64,000 nucleotides of DNA from Streptomyces hygroscopicus (GTDB lineage Bacteria; Actinomycetota; Actinomycetes; Streptomycetales; Streptomycetaceae). The notes beneath the pieces were generated by a model. It saw nothing but the letters and a program-made list of their open reading frames with translations. It had not been told where the DNA came from and did not search any database. The position numbers were made by a program, and so were the translations under genes. Position 1 is the stretch's first letter. Each line of letters starts with the position of its first letter. The stretch is from the NCBI RefSeq assembly GCF_026168105.1, contig NZ_LBMW01000021.1, positions 82,146-146,145 on the forward strand, in the 5' to 3' direction. Below, one piece after another: positions 1 to 8,017 of this stretch.

Positions 1-539
1 AACACAACGGCCATGGAACGCGGACACATCCGTGACAATCCGACCGATCGGTGCAGCAGTATCGCCGGTGCCATCCCCAGGCCGGCGGCACGGGTCGTGG
101 GGGCAGCGCCGACGCCGTGTTTCAGAGCGTCGAAGCCGACAACGGTCCACCAGCGTGCCCTGATCCGGTCCGGAGCGGATGCATGGGGACGGTTGCACCG
201 GAGGGCGCGTGAGCAGCTGGTTGATCGGGGCCTCGCCGAGCTGTCCCGGGCGATCCTGGACTCCGCCCACCTGAGGGTCAAAGGGGGGGCGGGATTCGCA
301 AATCCATCACCCGTCGCGCCAGCCCCGCTCAGGGCCCTGGCTCTCGTGAAGAGCTTCACGGCTCCGGCTGATGGTGAGGTGGCCTCGGGCATGGCTCGGA
401 TCATGGCACGGTACGGCGGCTGGGTTCGGGCGGCCGAGGCTGAAAACACCCTCACCGAGACCCTTCCAACCCTCAGTTTGCGCGGGCGAGACGACTGGTC
501 GGGACAGGTCGACGAGGTTGATGAGGCGCGGAGAGGACG
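1..539. other. Non-coding or decayed left edge
   Basis: No convincing gene is visible. The open frames here are Arg/Pro/Ser-rich reading-frame shadows of high-GC DNA without recognisable domains or ribosome sites. It adjoins a transposase remnant and is probably mobile-element debris. Confidence 0.4.
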
Positions 540-850
540 CGGACCGAACAGCCGTCACCTCGAGACGCCCTCCCCTTGCCGGAGCAGAAGGGGCGGTTGG
601 CGACGATCCGGTCGATCGGCCGGATCGTCCCGTCGAGAACGACGAACGCCTTGCGTATGGCCGCGCCGTAGGCAGCGGCGAGGTCTGGTGCGCAGGCGGT
701 GAACGCCGACGGATTCGGCCACGCACCGATATACTGTGGCGATCCCGACGCCGAACCCGGCCGCGAGCTGCTCGTACGTGTGCCCGTACTTCAGGCGGAT
801 CAACACGAGCATCGCCCGCCTACCAGCTGGGCGTCGGCGCCGGCCGGGCG
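540..850 (-). pseudogene. IS5-type transposase remnant (N-terminal half)
   Basis: Reading leftward from about 850, the translation gives the helix-turn-helix of DDE_Tnp_4-type transposases: LIRLKYGHTYEQLAAGFGVG followed by IATVYR. After a frameshift near 690 it resumes as AFVVLDGT and IRPIDRIVANRPF, the first-Asp block of the catalytic domain (VLDGT). The rest of the catalytic domain is missing and the frame stops. This is a decayed IS with at least one frameshift and a 3' truncation. Family membership is by motif pattern only. Confidence 0.65.
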
Positions 851-996
851 CCCCGCTCCAGCGGTCGGCCCCGCAGCAGGGCGGACAGGAACCGAAGGCC
901 CGAGCTGGAAAGGCCGATTCCCAATGGGTGGGTCAGAACCCACCTCAACTCCGGCCTGCAACACGCACGGTGGAAAGCGTTATTGTTCCCTGTGCT

Positions 997-2088
997 TCAC
1001 TGCGAGCCCCAAGCGGTCATTCGCTGCCGACCTTCGTGCACCGGGTAATCACGCCAAGTAGCGGAAGAAAGTCCGTCTGCGTTCTCGCGCAGACGTTGTT
1101 CGATGTACTGCGTCATAACAGCATGCCAGGTTGTCAGCTGAGCACGGGAGGCCAGTCCGTGCCACATCCCCAGCAGCTCGGATCCATGTGCGGCAATGGC
1201 TTGCACGTCGCTGAGTTTCTGCCAAATCGCCGTAGCTCGGGTCGCGTCGTCAATGGCCGAAGGATCCTGCTGCCGGCAACGGATACGGGCAACAGCCAGC
1301 GTCAAGACGATCGCATTGCGGTGATCGCCCAGCAGGTAGGCGATGTAAGCCTCGAGCGAACGCGTTTCCAGCGCGTCAGGGTGCTCGGCACCGGCGTCTT
1401 CCGTGAGCTTCTCACGGAGCGCGCCGGCGGTGACGAGCGCCTGGCTGAGATGTCCCGTCTCCAGCAGCTCGTTGATGTGAAGGATTGCACTCGCCAGATA
1501 ATCGGGAACGGGAACAGGCGGCACTGCACGGTCTGGCAGGAGCCGAACGGACGAGATGGTCTGAGTCGCGCCTGTTGGTGGAGCTCCTCCGGAGTTCGCC
1601 TGGCGCGGAGCAACGGCGGCAGGTTCTTCCTCGTCTGGGCTCTTGACCTGGCCGATGTCCGTACCGAGGGCTGAAGGCTGGTCCGAGCCCAGCCACGGGC
1701 TGGGGTGCTCAAGGACGCGGCTCGAGCCGTCCGGTGCAACTTCGATGCGGAACGCCGCTTCTACCGGGTGGTCGGATATATCAGCCACGATCGGCTGCTC
1801 CAGGGACATGGCATGCCGGTGGAGAGTGTCGAGTACGGCACTGTGGACAGTTTGTTCATCGAGGACCGAGAGGTGCTTGCCGTTGATCACGGCCTCGCCC
1901 TCACGGGGAATCAGGACCTCGAAGTAAGCCGGTGTCTCAGAGGGCTGAGCAGCTGGAACTGTTCGGTTCCTGCTCGAACGAGTCCTCACCACTGATCCGA
2001 AGGCTTTCAGGTCGACTCCTCTGTTCGATACGTCTTTGCTCCGTAGTACGTCGCTCGTGCTGCGCGAGCGACACTGCCGGGAAGACAT
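997..2088 (-). CDS. Unknown TPR-like protein of the secretion locus (paralogue of 3825-4919)
   Basis: A protein of about 363 residues. The N-terminal module (FEVLIPREGEAVING; AVLDTLHRHA; APDGSSRVLEHP) matches in order the N-terminal module of the gene at 3825-4919 (FHVLVAPDGTAAVNG; AVLDELHQHA; RPDGSSELLEEP). A linker rich in Pro, Ala and Glu follows. The C-terminal part is an alpha-helical, TPR-like repeat with GAEHPDALETRS, matching GPEHPHTLEAYA of the paralogue. The ATG at 2088 was chosen because GGTGGA precedes it and it gives the same length as the paralogue; GTG at 1992 is an alternative. It is transcribed divergently from the NlpC/P60 gene. No signal peptide or membrane segment is obvious, so it is probably cytoplasmic. 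Function unknown; an accessory or regulatory role in the secretion locus is inferred from position. Confidence 0.65.
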   Translation of the reverse strand: MSSRQCRSRSTSDVLRSKDVSNRGVDLKAFGSVVRTRSSRNRTVPAAQPSETPAYFEVLIPREGEAVINGKHLSVLDEQTVHSAVLDTLHRHAMSLEQPIVADISDHPVEAAFRIEVAPDGSSRVLEHPSPWLGSDQPSALGTDIGQVKSPDEEEPAAVAPRQANSGGAPPTGATQTISSVRLLPDRAVPPVPVPDYLASAILHINELLETGHLSQALVTAGALREKLTEDAGAEHPDALETRSLEAYIAYLLGDHRNAIVLTLAVARIRCRQQDPSAIDDATRATAIWQKLSDVQAIAAHGSELLGMWHGLASRAQLTTWHAVMTQYIEQRLRENADGLSSATWRDYPVHEGRQRMTAWGSQ

Positions 2089-2351
2089 ATCTGTCCACCG
2101 TCCCCGGTTGCTCCGGAGTGTCGGGACGTCGTGGCGATGGGGGTACCACAAGACACAACGGAGGGCGCAACGCTTTCGTTCATTGCATCTTGAGACGATC
2201 TACCGCGATCGGCAGTGAACTGACTGCCGGAGGGGTGCGTCGTAGCGATCGGCGCGTGTTCGTGCCTTTCTGCGCGATGTAGGCGCGACATGAGTTGACC
2301 GCTGACCGCTACGACCTATCGTCGGCTGGCCCCTGGACACAGAGATGGCAC

Positions 2352-3389
2352 ATGATTTCCTTGAGATGCCGGGCTGTTGCTGCAATGACCCTTTCATGGA
2401 CCATAACGATGACTGTTGCGAAAGCTGAGGCAGATCCTGGGAGTCCGCCTCCGCAGTCGGCTCTGGCATACGTGCGTGAGGAACTGGGAAGCTTGTACCA
2501 CGACGCCGAAGTTGCTACAGACGCGTACAACGCAGCCGACGAGAAGGTGAGGAAGCAGTCGAAGCGTGTTGCTGTTCTGACCGAGGAGGACCACGTCGTT
2601 CAACTTCGCCTGCAACGCCTGACGGCACAAGCAGGCGCAGCGGCCCGTGCGCAGTATCGGGGTGGCGGAGTACCCGTTGAAGTCCAGCTGATGCTTGCCG
2701 GTGCCCCCGGGTACGCGCTGGACAACGCGGCCCAGGCCGTCCAGGCTCAACACGATACCGAGAAACTCATTCAGGCCTTGGACACAGCAGAGAAGAGCCT
2801 GCACACTCGTGCTGCTGACGTTGCGAACGAGTTGAAGAGCCTGGAGGAAATCCGCAGGCAGCGGGATGCAGCGCGGCGGGACATCGAAGAGCGAATCTCC
2901 CGGGCGAGGAGCATAGAGGCCGACCTCAAGGCGGACGACAAGACGCGCCTGGCACAACTTGAGCAGAGGGCGGCTGCAGACGCCCAGAACGCCTGGCTCA
3001 GGTCCGGGATCGTCAAGCATCCGAGTGCGAAGGCGAGTTCAGCCGGAGGGACGGCTGTTGCCTATGCGCTACAGCAGATCGGCAAGCCCTACGTCTGGGG
3101 TGCACAGGGGCCGGATTCCTTCGACTGCTCGGGCCTGACCTCGCAGGCGTGGGCCGCGGCAAGCCACCCCATCCCGCGCACCTCGCAGGAGCAGTGGCGT
3201 CAACTGCCCCATGTTGGGATCGAGGATATTCGGCCAGGTGATCTGGTCATCTATTTCGACGACGCCAGCCACGTCGGTATGTATGCAGGGAACGGCTCGA
3301 TAGTTCACGCACCGCGGCCGGGGCGCACGGTCACTCTTGCGCCTATCGCCTCCATGCAGATCCTAGGCGTAGTGCGCCCGGACGCGTAG
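2352..3389 (+). CDS. Secreted NlpC/P60 (C40) peptidoglycan endopeptidase
   Basis: A 345-residue exported cell-wall hydrolase. Residues 1 to about 27 form a signal peptide (short basic start, hydrophobic core, AKA before the cleavage site). Residues 40-230 are a long, charged coiled coil, as in RipA-type hydrolases. The C-terminal NlpC/P60 domain carries the catalytic Cys259 in FDCSGL, His307 in SHVGMY and the third polar residue His319 in IVHAP. The family cleaves the D-Glu-diaminopimelate bond of peptidoglycan stem peptides. The ATG at 2352 was chosen because it places the signal peptide at the N terminus; TTG at 2295 would add 19 residues. Next to a type IV secretion-like locus, the likely job is opening the wall for assembly of the apparatus; that role is inferred. 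Confidence 0.85.
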   Translation: MISLRCRAVAAMTLSWTITMTVAKAEADPGSPPPQSALAYVREELGSLYHDAEVATDAYNAADEKVRKQSKRVAVLTEEDHVVQLRLQRLTAQAGAAARAQYRGGGVPVEVQLMLAGAPGYALDNAAQAVQAQHDTEKLIQALDTAEKSLHTRAADVANELKSLEEIRRQRDAARRDIEERISRARSIEADLKADDKTRLAQLEQRAAADAQNAWLRSGIVKHPSAKASSAGGTAVAYALQQIGKPYVWGAQGPDSFDCSGLTSQAWAAASHPIPRTSQEQWRQLPHVGIEDIRPGDLVIYFDDASHVGMYAGNGSIVHAPRPGRTVTLAPIASMQILGVVRPDA

Positions 3390-3448
3390 GCTACAACCGT
3401 TTCTTGTCGTCGAAAGTGCGTTGCTTGAGCACTGCGCCTTTTCCATCC

Positions 3449-3645
3449 TCAGTCTGAGCTGGCCGGACGGAGGCCGAGCACGGCCTGGACGAGGCTCGTG
3501 ATCCGAGTCGTCGAGCAGCGGAGCCCTGCGCAGGAGTCGCCAGACTTCCCAATGGACTTTTGCCAGGCTTCCCGTGGTTGCCCATCCGCCCGGGTTTGCA
3601 CCGGCGTCGCACATCCGCCGCCCATGCCTTCTGTACACTCCAACG
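3449..3645 (-). pseudogene. IS5-type transposase C-terminal remnant
   Basis: The minus-strand frame ends with LRCSTTRITSLVQAVLGL before the stop, the usual C-terminal signature of one Streptomyces IS5-family transposase group. Only about 60 codons remain and nothing upstream in the same frame resembles the catalytic core, so this is a terminal fragment. It is a different piece from the N-terminal remnant at 540-850: the order and spacing do not fit a single interrupted element. Confidence 0.6.
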
Positions 3646-3685
3646 CTTGGCACAGGCCCCATGAGACGCGGCGCAGGGCTGAGTC

Positions 3686-3721
3686 TCTACCAGGTCTACC
3701 AGGTCTACCAGGTCTACCAGG
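3686..3721. repeat. Four tandem copies of a 9-bp unit TCTACCAGG
   Basis: Four perfect head-to-tail copies of TCTACCAGG lie in the gap between the transposase fragment and the convergent gene end at 3825. The 9-bp period would be in frame if translated, but no supported gene covers it. It probably arose by slippage. Confidence 0.9.
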
Positions 3722-3824
3722 TCGTCACCTACGTCACCAGAAGGCTCGTGAGGGACTAATCGGCCGCAGGTCAACAGCCAAGACGCTGCTCGTAACCGCT
3801 GTCATGCCTTCGGGCTCCTCGGAT

Positions 3825-4919
3825 TCAACCGGATGCCGTCTGTGGGGCATCGGTGGCCTGTGACTGGTGGCCGACATTTCGCGTGAGCGCCGCCAGCCGG
3901 CTCTGCACATGCTGCAGCCCGTGGGCATCGACCGCGGTGTCTCCTGCTTCCGCCGCCAACTGCAACCACAGGGAGTGGAGTTCCTCGCCGAGCGGTACAG
4001 CCACGTCCGGCGCCTTCAGCAGGTTCCAGGTGTTGGCCGCTCGCAGAATTTCGTCCCGGGCGCGAGGGTCTCCTTGTGCGTACCTGAGGCGTGCCAGGCG
4101 CAGCGAGACAGCGGTGGAATGCTCCTGACGGCCGTCCAGGTGGGCGGCGTAGGCGTCGACGGCGTACGCCTCCAGGGTGTGGGGGTGCTCCGGCCCGAAC
4201 CTGCGCAGGGCCTCCTGTTTGAGCGTGGTGGCGAGATCCGCGGCGAGAGCGGTCTTTCCGGCCGCCACCGCCTCACCGATCCGTACTAGCGTTCCGGCAA
4301 GCTCCTCGGGTATCGGATCGCCGCTCGGCGTGGAAGGTGCGTGTGTGGCCGCAAGGGGCCGCAGGGGTGCGAGCGGCTGCCCGTCTGGGGCGGAGTGCTG
4401 GGGCTGCGCCACGGCCTGGTCGCCCCCGCGGGCTTCGGCGTCGGGGGACGACTCCGGCCGGCGGGGCGTCGCCGCCACCCGGTCAGTGGTGATCCTCAAG
4501 GTGGTGTCCTGGTCCAGCGGCGTTGCGTCGGGGACACCGCCGCCCACGTCCGGGCGCGGGTCCGGTGGCCTGCGCACGGGTTGGCCGGCCCCGGCTGCCC
4601 CGACGGGTTCGGCGGGGTGCATCGTCTCGGGCTCTTCGAGAAGTTCGCTCGAACCGTCGGGCCTGACCCGAAGGCGCAGAGCCCATTTGTGCTGCTGGTC
4701 GAGGACCGTCGCCTCGACCGCCAGGTTCCGCACCTGTGCGTGCTGGTGCAGCTCGTCCAGGACCGCTGTCTGCACGGGCATGCTGGTCGGCGGAAGGCGT
4801 TTGCCATTGACGGCCGCCGTGCCGTCGGGGGCGACGAGCACGTGGAACCTGTCGGGAGAGTCCTGCGGTGGACCGGCGTGTCGGGGCGAGCTGCTGTGCG
4901 GCCGCTGTCGTGCGGGCAT
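3825..4919 (-). CDS. Unknown TPR-like protein of the secretion locus
   Basis: A protein of 364 residues. The N-terminal module (residues about 24-95) is shared with the gene at 997-2088. A Pro/Ala/Asp-rich linker runs to about residue 200, followed by an alpha-helical C-terminal region with TPR-like periodicity (FGPEHPHTLEAYAVDAYAAH). There is no signal peptide or membrane helix. The ATG sits 9 bp after the stop of the lytic transglycosylase gene upstream, so the two are co-transcribed. I do not recognise a named family. The shared architecture of two copies at the edge of this locus suggests a dedicated accessory function. Confidence 0.75.
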   Translation of the reverse strand: MPARQRPHSSSPRHAGPPQDSPDRFHVLVAPDGTAAVNGKRLPPTSMPVQTAVLDELHQHAQVRNLAVEATVLDQQHKWALRLRVRPDGSSELLEEPETMHPAEPVGAAGAGQPVRRPPDPRPDVGGGVPDATPLDQDTTLRITTDRVAATPRRPESSPDAEARGGDQAVAQPQHSAPDGQPLAPLRPLAATHAPSTPSGDPIPEELAGTLVRIGEAVAAGKTALAADLATTLKQEALRRFGPEHPHTLEAYAVDAYAAHLDGRQEHSTAVSLRLARLRYAQGDPRARDEILRAANTWNLLKAPDVAVPLGEELHSLWLQLAAEAGDTAVDAHGLQHVQSRLAALTRNVGHQSQATDAPQTASG

Positions 4920-4928
4920 GACAAGGTC

Positions 4929-5711
4929 TCACTGTCCGCTGATGTTGGTCGAGCCGGAGGGCGAGGGGGACGGCTTGGGCACGATTCCCTCGTACGTGGC
5001 GAACTGGGCCCGGATGCCCAGGACATAGGCCTGTGACCGGTTGGTCTTCGGGACACCCTGCGCTACCCGCACCGCGTCGATGCCCACGTCGTATGCTGCG
5101 AGAGTGATGCTCAGCTCGTCCTGTGGGGGCTGCGCGGAGGTGGCGAACGGCCTTACCTGCTGGGCCAATGAGCACAGGTATCTGCCTTGCGCGAGGATGG
5201 CGTCGGCCGGGTCGAGTGCGGAGGCGCTGTTGTCGCCGTTTTCGTCCTTTCCGAAGCGCGCGAAGTTCTCCGGCGACAGCTGGGAGATGCCCTGTTCACC
5301 GTCGGGGCCGACCAGGTTGGCGTCGAACCCGGACTCCCGGTCGATCTGTGCGGCGATCACGACGGGACTGATTTCCGGGCACAACGTGCCGGCTTTCTGA
5401 ATCGGTTCCACAAGGTCCGGAGGCACCGTGGTCGGGTCGAGTGGCGCTTTGCCGTCGCTCTGGAACACATTGACCACGTTGTTCGGGTCCACATGCGGGC
5501 CCCCGCCCCCCTTGAAGAGCATGATGAACGCGATCAGCGGAGCCAGGAGGACGCCGAAGCCCCCCATGATGATGATCACGACGGTCGCGACGAGTACGAC
5601 GATGGGGGAGGTGAGGCAGCCCAGGCCGCCTGTCGCCGCGGCAGCTTTGACGGCGACGCTTGTACCCGTGGCAGCACCCCCTCGGCGCTTCGTGCTCGCC
5701 CTGCCGCTCAT
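4929..5711 (-). CDS. Membrane-anchored lytic transglycosylase (VirB1-like)
   Basis: A 260-residue protein with a short basic N terminus, a long hydrophobic segment at residues about 33-68 and an extracellular SLT-like domain. Within it, AAQIDRESGFDANLVGPDGE matches the goose-lysozyme/SLT catalytic block (ES motif; Glu in RESGF), and GISQLSP is the following conserved block. The family cleaves the MurNAc-GlcNAc bond in peptidoglycan; in conjugation systems the VirB1-type enzyme clears a path for the secretion channel. The start at 5711 has AAGGTGG upstream. It heads a two-gene minus-strand operon with 3825-4919 and is divergent from the main secretion gene series. Confidence 0.85.
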   Translation of the reverse strand: MSGRASTKRRGGAATGTSVAVKAAAATGGLGCLTSPIVVLVATVVIIIMGGFGVLLAPLIAFIMLFKGGGGPHVDPNNVVNVFQSDGKAPLDPTTVPPDLVEPIQKAGTLCPEISPVVIAAQIDRESGFDANLVGPDGEQGISQLSPENFARFGKDENGDNSASALDPADAILAQGRYLCSLAQQVRPFATSAQPPQDELSITLAAYDVGIDAVRVAQGVPKTNRSQAYVLGIRAQFATYEGIVPKPSPSPSGSTNISGQ

Positions 5712-6098
5712 GATGAACCACCTTCTTTGCCGAAGACCGGTGAACGGGACGGCCGCCTGCCGTGAACTGGCGGGTGTGCGCCCTGCCGCCGCCGCCCGCT
5801 GTAGTGCGAAGCTCTCGCTCGCCGAAACGGGTGCGGCCGGGTTCGGGTTCAACGTCATCCGTTGATAAATGCCGTGAACCAGCTGTCCACGTGTGCCCGT
5901 TGTGGCTGCTGAAGGGCGAGCCGGGCCGGAGAGGCGGACGAAGCGGCGTTCCACCTCTCTCCTGTGCTCTGAAGGAGATGCAGCCCACCGGCGGGCGTAG
6001 GACCCGTTGCGGCTGTTGGACAACCATCCGGGGTTCCCGTGTGCTCGGTGCGGCCGAGGGAGGGGAGATCCCACCAGTCTGGGAGAGAGGCGTTACCG

Positions 6099-6662
6099 AT
6101 GGGCGTTCCCGCTACGGAATCCGCGGCACAGATCTGGGTGCGCGGACCCGTCGCAGCACGTCCCGAATCTGGACCACGGCAAGCCTCTTCTCCAGGTATG
6201 GCCACGCATGCTGATGGGTGGAGTACCGGCCCCGGCATCGGCTGGGTCAACGCGCACGGCGGAGCCGGGGCGACGACGCTCTCGGGGGCGCTGGGTGGTG
6301 TCGACATCGGAACTCGCTGGCCGGACGTCACGCGGGGCGATCCCGGCCGGTTCCTGTTCGTGGCCAGGACTCACGCCGCGGGTCTGCAAGCCGCGTCCCG
6401 CGCTTTGGAGTCTGTGCGTACGGGCCGGCATCCGGCGGGCATCGAGTTGATGGCTCTCGTCCTTGTCGCGGATGCGCCCGGTCGCCTCCCTCTGGGACTG
6501 GCACAACGTGTCCGTGTGCTCTGCTCGGCGGTCCGTTCGTTGCGGGTTCCCTGGGTCCCGGCCTGGCGCATGGGCCGACCGGTGGAGAAGGCTCCGAAGG
6601 AGATCACCGAAATCGCCGCGCTTGTCCAAACATGGATGTCCGTCTCGGGGAGAAGCTCATGA
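6099..6662 (+). CDS. Unknown protein, first gene of secretion operon
   Basis: A 187-residue protein that I cannot assign by function. GIGWVNAHGGAGATTLS resembles the start of a ParA/MinD-like P-loop region (GGAGATTL), and the middle (PGRFLFVARTHAAGL; IELMALVLVADAPGRLP) reads like an alpha/beta Rossmann-type fold. The Lys of the deviant Walker motif is absent, so nucleotide binding is uncertain. The ATG at 6099 has GGGAGAGAGG upstream. The stop overlaps the next ATG (6659), which indicates translational coupling with the pilin-like genes. Confidence 0.65.
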   Translation: MGVPATESAAQIWVRGPVAARPESGPRQASSPGMATHADGWSTGPGIGWVNAHGGAGATTLSGALGGVDIGTRWPDVTRGDPGRFLFVARTHAAGLQAASRALESVRTGRHPAGIELMALVLVADAPGRLPLGLAQRVRVLCSAVRSLRVPWVPAWRMGRPVEKAPKEITEIAALVQTWMSVSGRSS

Positions 6663-6934
6663 TGACCAACGGATCGATGGCGCGCGCGCTCGCAGGCACC
6701 TTCAACCCCGGCGACGAGGCCGACAAGTTGCTGGGGATTCTCGCCTGGTGTGCGTCCGCGGCAGGTGTGGCCGGCGTCATCATCACGGGCATGCTGCTGG
6801 CCTTGCAGCTGCACCGCGGAGAACCGGGCGAGGGGGCGTCCCACATGCGCAAGCTCGCCATCGTGCTCGGCGGATGCGTCCTGGCCGCGACCGCGGGACC
6901 GATCATCCAATTCCTCGGCCCGCTCACGATTTGA
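6659..6934 (+). CDS. Small pilin-like membrane protein (VirB2/TrbC-like position), copy 1
   Basis: A protein of about 91 residues with two hydrophobic helices (GVAGVIITGMLLALQL and LAIVLGGCVLAATAGPII) separated by a short polar loop. It is paralogous to the next gene: both share the pattern AAGVAGV, a basic loop, and VLGGCVL then TAGP with IQF. Size, two-helix topology and place at the head of the operon resemble VirB2/TrbC pilins. No signal peptide cleavage site is clear. The start overlaps the preceding stop. The pilin role is inferred from topology and context. Confidence 0.7.
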   Translation: MMTNGSMARALAGTFNPGDEADKLLGILAWCASAAGVAGVIITGMLLALQLHRGEPGEGASHMRKLAIVLGGCVLAATAGPIIQFLGPLTI

Positions 6935-6976
6935 CCCTAGCCGCCGAAATACCTTTACCTCACCCAGGAGTTTGTC

Positions 6977-7258
6977 ATGCTCACCAAGGCTGCGTCGCTC
7001 TTCCTGGCTGCCGCCGTCCCCAACCCAGGTCGCAACGCCCCTGCGGAACTCACCAACAAGGTCAATCTCGTACTCGGCATCGCCGCATGGGCGGGTACCG
7101 CGGCGGGCGTCGCCGGAGTGCTGGTGACGGGCGCGATGATGGCCATCTCGCTGAAGCGGGGTGAGAGCTCCGAACACATGGGCCGGCTGGGCATGGTGCT
7201 CGGCGGCTGTGTCCTTGTGTCGACCGCCGGACCTTTGATCCAGTTCGTTTTCGCTTGA
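6977..7258 (+). CDS. Small pilin-like membrane protein, copy 2
   Basis: A 93-residue paralogue of the preceding gene. An N-terminal hydrophobic stretch (SLFLAAAVP) is followed by two further hydrophobic helices around residues 33-55 and 70-92, with the shared block MVLGGCVLVSTAGPLIQF. A clear ribosome site (ACCCAGGAG) precedes the ATG. The stop overlaps a possible TTG start of the next gene. Tandem duplication suggests two subunits of one membrane assembly. Confidence 0.7.
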   Translation: MLTKAASLFLAAAVPNPGRNAPAELTNKVNLVLGIAAWAGTAAGVAGVLVTGAMMAISLKRGESSEHMGRLGMVLGGCVLVSTAGPLIQFVFA

Positions 7259-7275
7259 GTCGGGCGGGATTTGAA

Positions 7276-8016
7276 ATGCAGACACCGTACGAGGACAACG
7301 GCGAGGCAAGTACGCCGTTCTGGAAACAGCGAAGTCGGCTCCTGGCGGCCGGGTTTCTCGCCGCCGTCCTTGTCCTGTCCCTGATTTCGCTGGTCACAGC
7401 CGGCGGCAGTGACGGAATGGACGCGCAACACACGGCCCCTGGGCTGCTGTCGGCGCAGTCCGCGAGCGCGCACGGACGGCCAGGGACGTGCCGCACGGAC
7501 GACACCGACACCTCCGTGCCCAGGTCGGCGCCGCGCGATGTGCAGTGGCGAACGATCGGCGGCACGCAGGTGCCGACCTCGCCTTCGGCGGGGCCTACCC
7601 TCTCCGAGGGACCGGTGCTGTGGTGTTTCGCCCATACCCCCATGGGGGCCGTGATGGCCGCTCATGTCATCCCCGCGCAGATGAGCGGGCCCAACTGGCG
7701 CACGGTTGCCGAGGAGCAGGTCGTGGCCGGATTCGGCAGGGACATGTTCGCCTCGCAGCGTGCTTCGATCCCGGAGGCCAGCGTGAAGGAGCGCGAGACA
7801 GGCAGGTACGCCGGGTTCTCTCTCGCGGACTACAGCCGTGACAAGGCGACAGTGGTCCTGCTCATCAACACCGTGCAGGGCGGCTTCAACACGACGTCGC
7901 TCTCGGTGCGGTGGAGCGGCGGCGACTGGAAGATCGAGCCGGGAACCGATGGAGGGCTGCACTCGACGGTGTCCCCTGTGAGCGGCGCCGACGGATTCGT
8001 CCGGTGGGAGGTCTGA
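7276..8016 (+). CDS. Single-pass membrane protein of the secretion locus (VirB8-like position)
   Basis: A protein of about 246 residues with a cytoplasmic N terminus, one transmembrane helix at about residues 24-45 (LLAAGFLAAVLVLSLISLV) and an extracytoplasmic domain of about 190 residues containing two Cys (GTCRTDD; LWCFAHT). Length and topology match the bitopic proteins found before the VirB6-like gene in actinobacterial loci of this type. I do not recognise the extracellular fold. TTG at 7255, overlapping the previous stop, is an alternative start. The next gene begins 2 bp after its stop. Confidence 0.7.
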   Translation: MQTPYEDNGEASTPFWKQRSRLLAAGFLAAVLVLSLISLVTAGGSDGMDAQHTAPGLLSAQSASAHGRPGTCRTDDTDTSVPRSAPRDVQWRTIGGTQVPTSPSAGPTLSEGPVLWCFAHTPMGAVMAAHVIPAQMSGPNWRTVAEEQVVAGFGRDMFASQRASIPEASVKERETGRYAGFSLADYSRDKATVVLLINTVQGGFNTTSLSVRWSGGDWKIEPGTDGGLHSTVSPVSGADGFVRWEV

Positions 8017-8017
8017 C

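Noticed and set aside
540..3645. One transposon interrupted by the NlpC and TPR-like genes
   Set aside because: The N-terminal and C-terminal transposase fragments are in the wrong order for a single minus-strand element.
3686..3721. Possible CRISPR-like repeat
   Set aside because: Nine-base units with no spacers; a simple tandem repeat. No CRISPR array or cas gene was seen in the window.
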